A DNA stretch of 64,000 nt from Loktanella sp. M215 (lineage in GTDB: Bacteria > Pseudomonadota > Alphaproteobacteria > Rhodobacterales > Rhodobacteraceae). A program made the position numbers and the translations under genes. How positions within the stretch are numbered: the first letter of the stretch is position 1; every line of letters begins with the position of its first letter. The notes below the pieces were generated by a model. The model was not told the DNA's origin and made no database searches. It saw only the letters and a program-made list of their open reading frames with translations. The DNA lies in assembly GCF_021735925.1 (NCBI RefSeq), contig NZ_WMEA01000001.1, forward strand, positions 2,076,001-2,140,000, written 5' to 3'. Below, one piece after another: positions 10,749-20,664 of this stretch.

Positions 10749-11785
10749 TCCCGCCCCTGCGGCTGGCAACCTGGAATGTCGAATGGTTCAACAGCCTGTT
10801 CGACGATGCGGGCAAGCTGCTGGACAACAACGGCTGGTCCGGGCGCTGGAATATCACGCGCACCCAGCAGATCGCGGCCCTCGGCACCGTCTTCGCCCGC
10901 CTCGACGCCGACGCCGTCATGGTGATCGAGGCGCCGGATACCGCGCGCCACCGCAGCACCGTCACGGCCCTGACCACCTTTGCCGACCGCTTTGGACTGC
11001 GGACCCGGGCGGTGCTGACCGGCTTTGTCAATGACACGCAGCAAGAGATCGCACTTCTTTACGACCCCGACCGGCTCACCGCCGCCCATACGCCACTGGA
11101 CAGTCCTGCCGCCCCGCAATTCGACGGCACATTCACCATCGATCTGGATCAGGACGCCCGCCCCGACGCGGTCCGCTGGTCGAAACCCCCGCTGGAGGTG
11201 ACCGTGACCGCCCCCGGCCATGGCACCTTGTCCCTGATCGGGGTCCACGCGAAATCGAAGGCAGCGCACGCGACCGGCTCGCAGGCCCGCATGACGCAGA
11301 TCCACATCGCGAACAGGCGCAAGCAGCTGGCGCAATGCGCCTGGCTGCGCGCCCGCGTCGATCAGGTGCTGGCGCTGCAACGACCGCTCCTCGTGATGGG
11401 CGATTTCAACGACGGCCCGGGTCTTGATGCGTTCGAGGCGCTTTTTGGCCGCTCCGGTGTGGACATCGTGCTGGGCGAGGACGGTGCGATCCCGCTGTTC
11501 GATCCGCACGCCCGTCTGGCCCTGTCCGGACCCAGCGCCGCGATGCCCGCGACGGCGCGGTTCAGGCACGACGACGTCTATCTCTCGGCCCTGCTGGATT
11601 ACATCATGGTCAGCCCCGATCTGGCCGCGCGCGACCCGCGCTGGACGATCTGGCACCCCTTCGACACGCGGGCCTGCTATGACGATCCCGCACTCCGGGA
11701 CGCGCTGCTGCTGGCCTCGGATCATTTTCCCGTCGTCATCGACCTGCCCGCACCCTTGGCAAGGGGCGAGGGCGACCCTATCTGA
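10745..11785 (+). CDS. Endonuclease/exonuclease/phosphatase fold protein
   Basis: 346-residue EEP-fold hydrolase. It starts with GTG 10745, overlapping the previous TGA. Family motifs are LRLATWNVEWFN (metal-binding Asn), DADAVMVIEAPD, LIGVHAKSK, LLVMGDFND (catalytic Asp/Asn) and LASDHFPVVIDL (catalytic Asp-His) at the C-terminus. No signal peptide or membrane segment is seen, so it is probably cytoplasmic. Substrate unknown: nuclease, phosphodiesterase and sphingomyelinase-like activities share this fold. Confidence 0.85.
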   Translation: MIPPLRLATWNVEWFNSLFDDAGKLLDNNGWSGRWNITRTQQIAALGTVFARLDADAVMVIEAPDTARHRSTVTALTTFADRFGLRTRAVLTGFVNDTQQEIALLYDPDRLTAAHTPLDSPAAPQFDGTFTIDLDQDARPDAVRWSKPPLEVTVTAPGHGTLSLIGVHAKSKAAHATGSQARMTQIHIANRRKQLAQCAWLRARVDQVLALQRPLLVMGDFNDGPGLDAFEALFGRSGVDIVLGEDGAIPLFDPHARLALSGPSAAMPATARFRHDDVYLSALLDYIMVSPDLAARDPRWTIWHPFDTRACYDDPALRDALLLASDHFPVVIDLPAPLARGEGDPI

Positions 11786-11791
11786 TAAGGC

Positions 11792-12178
11792 ATGAAACAG
11801 ATCATCCTTGCCAGCCTCATTGCCGTCTCGGCCTTGCCCGCCACGGCGCAGATGACCGATCCGCCGCAGGAACAGGTGGACCCGGCCCCCGGCCGCGATT
11901 TGATGGAGGAGGGGGCCAAGCTTCTGTTCCGTGGCCTGCTGTCCCAAGCCGCGCCCGCGCTGCGCGACCTGCAGGACCTTGCCGACGACGTCGGCCCCGC
12001 GATGAAGATGCTGCGCGAAGAGATGGGCCCGGCCCTGGCCGACATCATGGCCAACATCGACGACATCAGCAATTACATGCCGCCCAGGATCCTGCCCAAC
12101 GGCGACATCATCATCCCGCGCAAGCCCGACGCCCCGCGCTACGTTCCGCAAAAGAACGACGCAGAGGTCGACCTCTAG
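11792..12178 (+). CDS. Small secreted protein of unknown function
   Basis: 128-residue exported protein. MKQIILASLIAVSALPATA-Q is a signal peptide. The mature part is helical and acidic (LMEEGAKLLFRGLLSQAAPALRD, then GPALADIMANIDDISNY), ending with a proline/basic segment (ILPNGDIIIPRKPDAP). Homologues are sometimes annotated AAA+ ATPase, but no Walker motif is present here, so that name is misleading. It follows the EEP gene by 6 bp and converges with ppx with a 4-bp overlap of stops. Function unknown. Confidence 0.7.
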   Translation: MKQIILASLIAVSALPATAQMTDPPQEQVDPAPGRDLMEEGAKLLFRGLLSQAAPALRDLQDLADDVGPAMKMLREEMGPALADIMANIDDISNYMPPRILPNGDIIIPRKPDAPRYVPQKNDAEVDL

Positions 12179-13722
12179 CTTTTGAACTTCACTTCAAAAG
12201 TCGCGTCCATCGCCTGCGCCAGCGCGCCCAGCCGGGCCTCCGCGACCTCGCCGTAAAGCGGTCGCGCGCCTGCGGCGAGGGTCAGCGTCAGGTGCTTGGC
12301 CTTGGCGCTCCACTTGATGGTGCCCGGCGGGGTATCGCCATCCAGCCACAGCATCGCGCCGAACCGCATGGCACGGCCAAGGATATCGGCTTCCTTCATT
12401 TGCTCCGGCGTCAGCATCGCGAACAGCGGCGCAAAGCGGCCGTCCGGCGTCTTGGACGAATACCGCTTCATTAGCGCCAGCCCCAGCTGCACCCGTTCCG
12501 AATGCTTCAGCCCGCCAAGGTTCGCGCGTGTGGCGTTGTCGAATGTGATCTCGGCCCGGTAATCCGGGTGCGCGCGCCAGCTGACGTCATGCAGCAGGCA
12601 GGCGGCCTTGATGATCCGCAGCCGCTGCCAGTTGGCACGCGGAAACAGCGGTTTCACGAAATCATACAGCAACCGGCCAAAGCCGGGCAGGCGGGCGTCC
12701 TTGGCCTCGGCAAAGCGGCAGGCCTCGATCAGCGGGTCACGCTCGCGCAGAGCGCGCGGCATCTGTTCGTACAGCATCCCCTCGCGGATGCCATAGGACG
12801 ACACGGCCACGTCGCGCGGCTTGAAGGTGCGCACCAGTTCCTTCAGCACCATGACCGCCAGCGGCACCAGCGACATCCGGCTGTCGGAAATCCCGCACCG
12901 CGCCCGCAGATCCTGCAGGTCGGATGCGGAAATGTATTTCGCGGTATCCCCGATGCGCCGCGCGGTCATGCGGTATTCGTGCAGCACGGTCAGCGGATAG
13001 CCGCGCCGTTCCATGTCGACCCGCGCAATCGCCCGCCACGATCCGCCGACCAGAAACAGGCGCATCCCCGTCTCGTGGTCCATCTTTTCGTGCAGGTCGG
13101 CGACGATGGCCTTGATATGCGCCTTCAGGACCTTCTTGCCGCCCTTCACCTCGCGCAGCTTCAGCGGCCCCAGCGGTGACGTGACCCGGTGCCCGACACG
13201 GCCTTCGGACAGGTCGGCCAGTTCCATGCTGGACCCGCCGATATCGCAGACCATGCCGTAACTGCCGGGCCAGCCCAGCAGCACGCCCTGCGCCGACAAC
13301 CGCGCCTCTTCCTCACCGTCGATGACCCACAGCTTGATGCCGGTCTCCCGTTCCACCTCGGCCCGAAAATCGGGCCCGTCGCTGGCCTCGCGCACTGCGG
13401 CGGTGGCCACGGCGGTCAGGGGCGCGATACCCATCCCTTGCGCAAGGGCCGCAAAGCGCCTGATTGCGGACAGCGCACGGATACGCCCCTGCGGGTTCAG
13501 CGTGCCGGTTTCCGACAGACCGGCCCCCAGCGCGCACATGATCTTTTCGTTGTAGAAATAGGCGGGACTGCGCGCCGCGCCGTCGAACACGACCAACCGG
13601 ACAGAGTTCGATCCCACGTCCACCACGCCCACGCGACCCAGACTCTGGGCTGCCTCGTCGTTGAACAGGGGGCGACCGAACGGACCCCAGTCGATGGTTT
13701 CGGTGGCGGCGTCGTCCGTCAT
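12175..13722 (-). CDS. ppx: Exopolyphosphatase / Ppx-GppA family phosphatase
   Basis: 515-residue enzyme that removes terminal phosphate from polyphosphate (or pppGpp). The actin-like ASKHA module is clear: VGVVDVGSNSVRLVVFDG (phosphate-1 loop), AAVREASDGPDF and CDIGGSSMEL (phosphate-2 loop). The C-terminal half has an HD-like helical domain (CLLHDVSWRAHPDY). The length matches the long alphaproteobacterial form. It lies 50 bp downstream of ppk on the same strand, the classic ppk-ppx pair, so the two probably set cellular polyphosphate levels from one transcript. Confidence 0.93.
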   Translation of the reverse strand: MTDDAATETIDWGPFGRPLFNDEAAQSLGRVGVVDVGSNSVRLVVFDGAARSPAYFYNEKIMCALGAGLSETGTLNPQGRIRALSAIRRFAALAQGMGIAPLTAVATAAVREASDGPDFRAEVERETGIKLWVIDGEEEARLSAQGVLLGWPGSYGMVCDIGGSSMELADLSEGRVGHRVTSPLGPLKLREVKGGKKVLKAHIKAIVADLHEKMDHETGMRLFLVGGSWRAIARVDMERRGYPLTVLHEYRMTARRIGDTAKYISASDLQDLRARCGISDSRMSLVPLAVMVLKELVRTFKPRDVAVSSYGIREGMLYEQMPRALRERDPLIEACRFAEAKDARLPGFGRLLYDFVKPLFPRANWQRLRIIKAACLLHDVSWRAHPDYRAEITFDNATRANLGGLKHSERVQLGLALMKRYSSKTPDGRFAPLFAMLTPEQMKEADILGRAMRFGAMLWLDGDTPPGTIKWSAKAKHLTLTLAAGARPLYGEVAEARLGALAQAMDATFEVKFKS

Positions 13723-13772
13723 CGTCTGATCGTCCCGGTCATGTCAGAGGGTCACCATGTGACGCGGCCAAG

Positions 13773-15965
13773 TCAGGAGTCAACGGGCGCTGCCGCAGCT
13801 GCGTCCTCGGTATGGGTCAGCTGTGGCACGTCGGACGCGCCCGCCGATCCGCGGCCCGACAGCGAGGGATTTTCCATGAAGAACCGGTGGCAGTTGAAGG
13901 CGAACTCCCCCTCCGGCCATGTCGCGCGCTCGAACGTGCCGTCCGCCTGCATGACCCAGCTTTGCGCCACGTCGGCCATGTTGGCCGCCATGATCTGGCT
14001 GACGATCTGCGCCTTGACGGTGTTGTTGGTGATCTCGACCAGCGTTTCCACCCGGCGGTTCAGGTTGCGGCTCATCCAGTCGGCAGAGCTGATGAAGACC
14101 CGCGCCTTTTTGCTGGGCAGCATATGGCCCGACCCGAAACACACGATCCGGCTGTGTTCCAGAAACCGCCCGACGATGGATTTGACGCGGATATTCTCGG
14201 ACAGCCCCACGACGCCCGGCCGCAGCCCGCAGATGCCGCGCACCACCAGATCGATCTTCACCCCGGCAGCACTCGCCGCATAAAGCGCGTCGATCACGTC
14301 CTTTTCGATCAGGCTGTTCATCTTGGCCCAGATCACCGCAGGCTTGCCCGCCTGCGCGTTCGCGGCCTCGGCCTCGATCATCTCGATCAGCTTGCCCTTC
14401 ATGCTGATGGGAGAGATCGCAAGGTTCTCCAGCCCCTCTGGCTGGGCATAGCCGGACAGGTAGTTGAACACCTTCGTCGCATCGCGCCCCAAGGCCGCAT
14501 CGCAGGTGAACAGCGACACGTCCGTATAGATGCGCGCCGTAATGGGATGATAGTTGCCGGTGCCGAAGTGCGTATAGGTCACCAGCTTTTCGCCCTCGCG
14601 GCGGACCACGGTGCTGATCTTGGCATGGGTCTTGTAGTTCAGAAAGCCATAGACGACATGGGCACCCGACCGTTCCAGCCGGCGCGACTGGCGGATGTTC
14701 GCAGCCTCGTCGAACCGCGCCTTCAGCTCCACCAGCGCCGTCACTGACTTGCCGTCCTCCGCCGCCTCGCACAGCGCCTCGACGATGGGGGATTTCTTGG
14801 AGGTCCGGTAGAGCGTCTGCTTGATCGCCACCACATCCGGGTCACGCGCCGCCTGCGTCAGGAAGCGGACCACCATGTCGAAGGTCTCGTAAGGATGGTG
14901 CAGCAGCATGTCCTTTTGCCGGATCGCGGCGAACATGTCGCCGTCGTGATCCTGCACACGCTCCGGCACGCGCGGACTGAACGGGGGCCACAGCAGATCG
15001 GGGCGGTCGTCCAGCACCAGTTCGGACAGGTCCGAGATGCCGATCAGCCCGTCGACGTTCACGACCTCTTCCTCGGTCACATGCAATTCCTGCATGATCA
15101 GCACGCGCAGCGGGGCCGGTGCATTGTCCGAGATCTTCAGCCGCACGACTTCGCCGCGCCGGCGGCGCTTCAGTGCGACCTCGAACTCGCGCACCAGATC
15201 CTCTGCCTCGTCCTCCAGCTCCAGATCGCTGTCGCGCAACACCTTGAAGGCGCAGTTTCCCTTGACCTTGTAGCCGGGATAAAGCCGTCCCACGAACTGC
15301 AGCAGCAACTCCTCCAGCGGGACAAAGCGGAACGACTCGCCCGGCAGCCGGACAAAGCGCCTGATCTGCGCGGGCACCGGCAGCAGGGCGCGCAGGGGCC
15401 GCTTGTCGCTGGCGCGTTCCAGTTGTAGTGCCAGCGCAAAGCCTTCGTTGGGCAGGAACGGGAACGGGTGCGCCGGGTCGATCGCCAGCGGCGACAGGAC
15501 CGGAAACACCTGTTCCAGAAAGAAATCCCCCAGAAAGACGATATCGTCCTCGGTCAGGTCCGCGCGGTTCAGGATATGGATATCCGCCGCCGCCATCTCG
15601 GTCGTAAGCGCACGGAACACGGTCTGCTGCCGGTCCATCAGCTCGCGCGCCTTCACGTCGATCAGGCCCAGCTGTTCGGCGGGCGTGCGCCCGTCCAGAC
15701 CCGGCGTCGTGTTGCCCGCATGGGCCAGTTCGCGCAGACCCGCGACCCGCACGGTATAGAACTCATCGAGGTTCGTGGCGGAAATCGACAGGAACCGCAG
15801 GCGTTCCAGCAGGGGCACGCGGGGATTTTCGGCCTCTTCCAGCACCCGCATGTTGAACCCGATCCACGACAGCTCTCGGTTCACGAAACGGTCGGCGGTG
15901 GTCAGGTCGATATCCAGCGCGACCGGGTCCGGGGCGCCATGTTCCAGAAAATCAGCGTTCATCAT
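13773..15965 (-). CDS. ppk: Polyphosphate kinase 1
   Basis: 730-residue PPK1, a membrane-associated enzyme that makes polyphosphate from ATP through a phosphohistidine. The N-terminal domain contains [17 protein letters not shown]. The two phospholipase-D-like catalytic domains contain [28 protein letters not shown], and the HxK-type histidine in NYKTHAKIS, with the second site [13 protein letters not shown]. Length is typical. It is the upstream gene of the ppk-ppx pair and lies 44 bp downstream of hdaA, so transcription may continue from perM-hdaA. Confidence 0.95.
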   Translation of the reverse strand: MMNADFLEHGAPDPVALDIDLTTADRFVNRELSWIGFNMRVLEEAENPRVPLLERLRFLSISATNLDEFYTVRVAGLRELAHAGNTTPGLDGRTPAEQLGLIDVKARELMDRQQTVFRALTTEMAAADIHILNRADLTEDDIVFLGDFFLEQVFPVLSPLAIDPAHPFPFLPNEGFALALQLERASDKRPLRALLPVPAQIRRFVRLPGESFRFVPLEELLLQFVGRLYPGYKVKGNCAFKVLRDSDLELEDEAEDLVREFEVALKRRRRGEVVRLKISDNAPAPLRVLIMQELHVTEEEVVNVDGLIGISDLSELVLDDRPDLLWPPFSPRVPERVQDHDGDMFAAIRQKDMLLHHPYETFDMVVRFLTQAARDPDVVAIKQTLYRTSKKSPIVEALCEAAEDGKSVTALVELKARFDEAANIRQSRRLERSGAHVVYGFLNYKTHAKISTVVRREGEKLVTYTHFGTGNYHPITARIYTDVSLFTCDAALGRDATKVFNYLSGYAQPEGLENLAISPISMKGKLIEMIEAEAANAQAGKPAVIWAKMNSLIEKDVIDALYAASAAGVKIDLVVRGICGLRPGVVGLSENIRVKSIVGRFLEHSRIVCFGSGHMLPSKKARVFISSADWMSRNLNRRVETLVEITNNTVKAQIVSQIMAANMADVAQSWVMQADGTFERATWPEGEFAFNCHRFFMENPSLSGRGSAGASDVPQLTHTEDAAAAAPVDS

Positions 15966-16009
15966 GCGGGGCCTTCTGACCGGGTTTCATGGCAGGCGTG
16001 TGACAAGTC

Positions 16010-16681
16010 TCACGACAATCCCGTCTCGCTGTCCAGCACCTGTGCCGCAAGCTTGACCGTGATCGCCCGCTTGTGTTGCAGCGCCAGGGCATCCAGATCC
16101 GCCACGATCCGTTGCGCGCCCGCAAACGACCGCTCGATCCGCGGGACAAGATAGGCCACGACGCCCGGCGGCGGCAGGATCTGACGGTCCGCGAACAGCT
16201 TCATCAGCACCGCCTGCAACAGCGCATCGTCAGGCGCCGCAATGCTGGCGGGCGTCGTGGCCTGCATCCGGCTCGCCAGATCCGGCAGGGCCACATCCCA
16301 GCGCACCGGCAGGCTGCGCGCGGTCAAAAGCAGGGGCAACTTGTGCGATGCCATGTGATTGTGCAGATGGAACAGCGCCTCTTCGGACGCGCGCGGCAGA
16401 CGGTCCGCGTCTTCGACCACAAGGGCACCGTTCGGGTGCAGATCATCCGGCAAAGCCTCTGCGCTGACGATCCGGGCCCCGTGGCGCGCCGCGAAGACGC
16501 GGGCGAGGTGGCTCTTGCCCGACCCCTCCGGCCCGGTCAGCACCAGCTTGCCCTGCGGCCACGCAGCGGGGGCGCCGATCATCGCATAAGCATCGCGGTT
16601 GGGTTCTGCGACAAAGAAATCCTCTGCCCCCAGCGCCACGCCCACCGGCCAGTCGAAGGTCAGTTGCCGCGCCACGCTCAC
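16010..16681 (-). CDS. hdaA: HdaA: DnaA-related regulatory inactivator of replication initiation
   Basis: 223-residue AAA+ protein related to the DnaA core but lacking the DnaA N-terminal and DNA-binding domains. Hda/HdaA proteins bind the sliding clamp and trigger DnaA-ATP hydrolysis after initiation. The start is GTG 16681, overlapping the stop of the upstream permease gene (GTGA); a much longer reading through the permease is rejected. RQLTFDWP at the N-terminus fits a clamp-binding QLxx motif. Walker A is GPEGSGKSHLA, the Walker B-like segment is ALVVEDADRL, and ASRMQATTPASI fits sensor 1/box VII. Alphaproteobacterial HdaA is the best match in size and architecture. Confidence 0.9.
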   Translation of the reverse strand: MSVARQLTFDWPVGVALGAEDFFVAEPNRDAYAMIGAPAAWPQGKLVLTGPEGSGKSHLARVFAARHGARIVSAEALPDDLHPNGALVVEDADRLPRASEEALFHLHNHMASHKLPLLLTARSLPVRWDVALPDLASRMQATTPASIAAPDDALLQAVLMKLFADRQILPPPGVVAYLVPRIERSFAGAQRIVADLDALALQHKRAITVKLAAQVLDSETGLS

Positions 16682-17736
16682 TGGTCCGTCGTGCCGCGAT
16701 AAAGGGCGCTGGCACGGTAGCGGTCGAGTGCAAAGCGCATGACCACGCCGATCACCGCCGCCACCGGCACCGCGACCAGCAGGCCCACGAATCCGAACAG
16801 CGACCCGAAGACCGACAACGCGAACAGCAGCCAGACCGGGTGCAGCCCCACGCTGGACCCCACCAGTTTCGGCGTCAGGATATTGCCTTCGACGAACTGA
16901 CCGGACTGAAAGATCGCCCAGACCGCGATGATCCACGCCCAGTCGCCCCAGTATTGAAACAGCGCCAGCCCGATCGCCAGCCCGCCGCCGACGATGGCCC
17001 CCACGTAGGGAATAAAGGTCAGCATCCCCGCGATGGCGCCGACGACAAGGCCAAAGTTCAGCCCAACCGCCGCCAGCGCCACGGCGTAATAGACGCCCAG
17101 GATCAGGCACACGAGGCCCTGACCGCGAATGAAACTCGCCAGCGTCCGGTCGATCTGGCGCGCCAGATCGCGGATCGTGTCGACGTGATCGCGCGGCAGC
17201 AGGACGTCGATGCGCGCCACCATGTTGTCCCAGTCGATCAGCAGATAGATCGCCACGACCGGCACCACGACCAGCAGCACGACGACGTTCACCAGCCCCA
17301 GCGCCGACGACAGCACCGTGTTCAGCAACTCGCCGCCCCGCGACTGGATCATCTCGCCGATATTGCTCAACTGCGTGCGGATGGGCGAGCCTTCGACAAG
17401 GATCTCCGGGAACCGCGTCGTCAGCCATTGCTGCAACTGGTTGAACAGCTTCGGCGCGGTCTCGATCAACTGCGTCGCCTGAGAGATCAGCGTCGGAATC
17501 ACCAGCAGGATCAGCAGCACGAAGATCAGCAGCGCCACCAGTGCGATGATCGTCACCGACAGCGCGCGTGACAGCCCCAGCCGCTGCAGGCGGTCCGCCA
17601 CGGGATCAAGGATGTAGGCGATCGCACCGCCCAGAATGAACGGCATGATGACGTTGCCAAGGGCATAAAGCAGCCACAGGAACACGACGGCGGCAATGCC
17701 CCAATAGATGGTCTGCTGGCGATGCGACATGGCCAT
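16678..17736 (-). CDS. perM: AI-2E family transporter (PerM-like permease)
   Basis: 352-residue polytopic inner-membrane protein of the PerM/TqsA (AI-2E exporter-like) family. About eight membrane helices are visible, such as IYWGIAAVVFLWLLYALGN, ALSVTIIALVALLIFVLLIL, LVNVVVLLVVVPVVAIYLLI and LLFALSVFGSLFGFVGLLV. The signature IDRTLASFIRGQGLVCLILG precedes the fifth helix. The substrate is not predictable; few family members are tied to autoinducer-2. It is directly upstream of and coupled to hdaA, an arrangement I recall in other Rhodobacterales. A start two codons later (MSHRQQ) is equally possible. Confidence 0.88.
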   Translation of the reverse strand: MAMSHRQQTIYWGIAAVVFLWLLYALGNVIMPFILGGAIAYILDPVADRLQRLGLSRALSVTIIALVALLIFVLLILLVIPTLISQATQLIETAPKLFNQLQQWLTTRFPEILVEGSPIRTQLSNIGEMIQSRGGELLNTVLSSALGLVNVVVLLVVVPVVAIYLLIDWDNMVARIDVLLPRDHVDTIRDLARQIDRTLASFIRGQGLVCLILGVYYAVALAAVGLNFGLVVGAIAGMLTFIPYVGAIVGGGLAIGLALFQYWGDWAWIIAVWAIFQSGQFVEGNILTPKLVGSSVGLHPVWLLFALSVFGSLFGFVGLLVAVPVAAVIGVVMRFALDRYRASALYRGTTDQ

Positions 17737-17859
17737 GGGGCGCTCTCCTTATGGTCAACTCTCAATGCCGCAGTGCGGCTTGCGGGGCAAGCCATGCTTG
17801 CGGGCGGGCAGGGCGCGCACTAGACAGTTGCGCAAACCAATGCTCAAAAGGTCAGCCTC

Positions 17860-19197
17860 ATGCGGATGTCGCGCTACTTCCTCCCCGTTCTCAAGGAAAC
17901 CCCGCGCGAGGCGCAGATCGTCAGCCATCGCCTGATGCTGCAGGCGGGCCTGATCAAGCAGGCCAGCGCCGGCATCTATTCCTGGCTGCCCATGGGCTAC
18001 AAGATTCTCAAGCGGATCGAACAGATCGTCCACGAGGAACAGGCCCGCGCCGGGCACCTCGCCATGTTGATGCCCACCATCCAGTCCGCAGACCTGTGGC
18101 GCGAAAGCGGCCGCTACGACGCCTACGGCGACGAGATGCTGCGCATCAAGGACCGCGGCGGCCGCGAGATGCTGTTCACGCCGACCGCAGAGGAGCTGGT
18201 CACCGACATCTTCCGCGCGCATGTCAGCAGCTACAAGGACCTGCCGCTGACGCTCTATCAGATCCAGTGGAAGTTCCGCGATGAAACCCGTCCCCGCTTC
18301 GGCGTCATGCGCGGCCGCGAGTTCCTGATGAAGGACGGCTACAACTTCGACCTCACGCAAGAGGACGCGCTGCACGCCTACAACCGCCACCTCGTCACCT
18401 ACCTGCGCACCTACGAACGCATGGGTCTGCAGGCGATCCCGATGCGCGCTGATTCCGGCCCCATCGGCGGCGAGGATACGCATGAATTCCTCGTGCTGGC
18501 GGAAACGGGCGAGTCGGAGGTCTTCTACGACAGCGAGATCACCGACCTGACCTTCGGCGACCGCGAGATCGATTTCAACGACAAGGCCGCCTGTGCCGCC
18601 GTGCTGGAGGAGTTCACCTCGCGCTACGCCCGCACCGACGAAACCCACGACGAGGCCCTCTTCAACGCGGTCCCCGAGGAACGCCGCCGCACCGCCCGCG
18701 GCATCGAGGTCGGCCAGATCTTCTACTTCGGCACCAAGTATTCCGACGCCATGGGCGCCACCGTGCAAGGCCCCGATGGCAAGCCCACCGCCGTCCACAT
18801 GGGATCGCACGGCATCGGTGTGTCCCGCCTGCTGGGCGCCATCATCGAGGCGAGCCACGACGACAAGGGCATCATCTGGCCCGAAGGCGTCACACCCTTC
18901 CACGTCGGCATCGTGAACCTGCGTCAGGGCGATGACGCCACCGACGCTGCCTGCGAGGATCTTTATGCCAAGCTCAAGGCCCGCGGCCTCGACCCGCTCT
19001 ATGACGACCGGGACGAGCGGGCAGGGGCCAAGTTCGGCACCATGGACCTGATCGGTCTGCCGTGGCGCATCACCGTCGGTCCCCGCGGTCTGAAAACCGG
19101 CGTCGTCGAACTCACCTCGCGCCGCACCGGCGAGAGCGAGGAGATCACGCCCGAGGACGCCATCGCCCGCATTGCGGCGATCTACGACGGCATCTGA
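17860..19197 (+). CDS. proS: Prolyl-tRNA synthetase (short alphaproteobacterial type)
   Basis: 445-residue class II synthetase charging tRNA-Pro. Motif 1 lies around [16 protein letters not shown], motif 2 is in the segment from [18 protein letters not shown] to MKDGYNFD, and motif 3 is [14 protein letters not shown]. The C-terminal anticodon-binding domain contains [11 protein letters not shown] and [12 protein letters not shown]. The editing insertion of about 180 residues found in the E. coli-type enzyme is absent, which is normal for alphaproteobacterial and mitochondrial ProRS. It is divergent from perM across 123 bp. Editing of Ala-tRNA-Pro would need a separate enzyme not seen here. 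Confidence 0.96.
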   Translation: MRMSRYFLPVLKETPREAQIVSHRLMLQAGLIKQASAGIYSWLPMGYKILKRIEQIVHEEQARAGHLAMLMPTIQSADLWRESGRYDAYGDEMLRIKDRGGREMLFTPTAEELVTDIFRAHVSSYKDLPLTLYQIQWKFRDETRPRFGVMRGREFLMKDGYNFDLTQEDALHAYNRHLVTYLRTYERMGLQAIPMRADSGPIGGEDTHEFLVLAETGESEVFYDSEITDLTFGDREIDFNDKAACAAVLEEFTSRYARTDETHDEALFNAVPEERRRTARGIEVGQIFYFGTKYSDAMGATVQGPDGKPTAVHMGSHGIGVSRLLGAIIEASHDDKGIIWPEGVTPFHVGIVNLRQGDDATDAACEDLYAKLKARGLDPLYDDRDERAGAKFGTMDLIGLPWRITVGPRGLKTGVVELTSRRTGESEEITPEDAIARIAAIYDGI

Positions 19198-19307
19198 CCG
19201 GGCCGGGCGGCACCGCGCCGCCCCCCCGCCGCAGCGAGGCAGTGGACGCGGCCCGCGTTTTGCGGCAGCATGGCGCAAAACAACAAGCAGTGCCGAGGCG
19301 CCATCCG

Positions 19308-19874
19308 ATGTCATTGACCGCAGTCGACTGGTCCACGATTCCCGCGCCCCGCGATGACGGCGGGACGGCCCATCTGCCCGGTCTCGCCATGCCAAGGGTC
19401 TCTTTGCCGGCCACCGATGGCCGCGCGGTGGACCTGTCGGCGCTGGCGGGCCTTGCGGTGATTTACATCTACCCCATGACCGGCCGCCCCGACCGCGCGC
19501 TGCCCGACGACTGGGACGCCACACCGGGGGCGCGCGGCTGCACGCCCCAGTCCTGCGCCTACCGCGACCACTTTGCCGATCTGCGCGCGCGCGGTGTGAG
19601 CCATCTGTTCGGCCTGTCCACCCAAACCACCGACTGGCAGTCAGAGGCCGTCGATCGCCTGCATCTGCCCTACGCCCTGCTGTCCGACGCGGACCTGTCG
19701 CTGACCCGCGCCCTGAACCTGCCGACGTTTCAGGCGGACGGCCAGACCCTGCTGAGACGCTGCACCCTGATCCTGCGCGACAGCGTGATCGCGCAGGTCA
19801 ATTATCCCGTCTTTCCCCCCGATCAGGACGCCGCCCGCGTCATCGCGTGGCTGGACGCCGCGGGGGTCGCATGA
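19308..19874 (+). CDS. Peroxiredoxin (PrxQ/BCP-like)
   Basis: 188-residue thioredoxin-fold peroxidase that reduces hydroperoxides with thiol reductants. The motif RGCTPQSCAYRDHF contains the peroxidatic Cys and a second Cys after four residues, the C-x4-C pattern of atypical 2-Cys PrxQ/BCP enzymes. LAVIYIYPMTGRPD precedes it; the usual PGC is RGC here. The N-terminal 25 residues (AVDWSTIPAPRDDGG) are longer than in E. coli BCP. The start at 19308 is the first ATG after the 110-bp gap following proS; the upstream open frame overlaps proS and is rejected. Its TGA overlaps the next ATG. Confidence 0.82.
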   Translation: MSLTAVDWSTIPAPRDDGGTAHLPGLAMPRVSLPATDGRAVDLSALAGLAVIYIYPMTGRPDRALPDDWDATPGARGCTPQSCAYRDHFADLRARGVSHLFGLSTQTTDWQSEAVDRLHLPYALLSDADLSLTRALNLPTFQADGQTLLRRCTLILRDSVIAQVNYPVFPPDQDAARVIAWLDAAGVA

Positions 19875-20479
19875 TCCGGACCTTCGCCCTCGCCGGTGGC
19901 ATCGCGGGTGCGGCTGTCTGCTCGCAATACCCTGAATTTGCACAGCAATACCTGCAACGCCTCGCAGGTCAGGTCGATGCACTCGAAATCGTCGTCACGG
20001 ATTTCGAGGCCTCGGCCATGCGCGCCGGCCTGACCCGTGGGCAGGCGCTGGGAGAGTTGACCGGCACGCCCTTTCTGGCCGACCGGCAGGCCGACATGCG
20101 CCGCACCTTCCGGCGCTACGCCGTGCTGTCCGACAATCTCGCCACCCTGCGCGCCGCCAGCCCGCTGGACCGCATCGCCATGCCGCAGCGCCTTGCGGAC
20201 CCGTCCACCTTTGCCGCGACATGGGCCGATTATCGCCCCGCGATGCCGGTGACCGCCGCCGGTGTCGTGACCGGCGGCGTCGGTTTCGCGCTGGGCTGGG
20301 CCGCGATCCGCGCGCTTTGGGCGCTGCTGAAACGCCCGTTCCGCCGCCGCACCGGGCCAGCCGCCCCGCGCCGCACCACAGCCAACCGTCAGCCCGCGCG
20401 CGTCGAACCCATCGTGCTGCGCGCCGCGCCGGCCTCTCCCGTGCCGCGCCTCTCGGGCGTGCGCCGCGATTACCCGTAA
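19871..20479 (+). CDS. DUF2937 family membrane protein
   Basis: 202-residue protein coupled to the peroxiredoxin gene (ATGA). A short hydrophobic N-terminus (FALAGGIAGAAVCSQ) is followed by a soluble helical region (YPEFAQQYLQRLAGQVDALE), then a membrane helix near residues 127-151 (PVTAAGVVTGGVGFALGWAAI) and a basic cytoplasmic tail (KRPFRRRTGPAAPRR). This is the DUF2937 pattern. Function unknown. Co-expression with a peroxiredoxin hints at, but does not prove, an envelope-stress role. Confidence 0.78.
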   Translation: MIRTFALAGGIAGAAVCSQYPEFAQQYLQRLAGQVDALEIVVTDFEASAMRAGLTRGQALGELTGTPFLADRQADMRRTFRRYAVLSDNLATLRAASPLDRIAMPQRLADPSTFAATWADYRPAMPVTAAGVVTGGVGFALGWAAIRALWALLKRPFRRRTGPAAPRRTTANRQPARVEPIVLRAAPASPVPRLSGVRRDYP

Positions 20480-20664
20480 GGCGGTCTTCACCCACCTGTG
20501 GCAGAATGGACAGGCGCACCGCGCCCCGTCGGGCCGGATTGATCCGCCCGCGACACCCCTTGGGCGGCCGCAGCAAATCTTCGCCGAACATCGCGGACCG
20601 TCTTGAACTTGCGGGACTTTGACGTGCATTCTGCAGTGCAGCACGAATCGGAAGTCAGCGACAA

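Noticed and set aside
11792..12178. AAA+ ATPase
   Set aside because: Common database name for this family, but the protein has a signal peptide and no Walker motifs.
16010..17428. 472-codon frame that would fuse hdaA to upstream sequence
   Set aside because: The upstream part is the shadow of the perM gene; the GTGA overlap gives the natural hdaA start.
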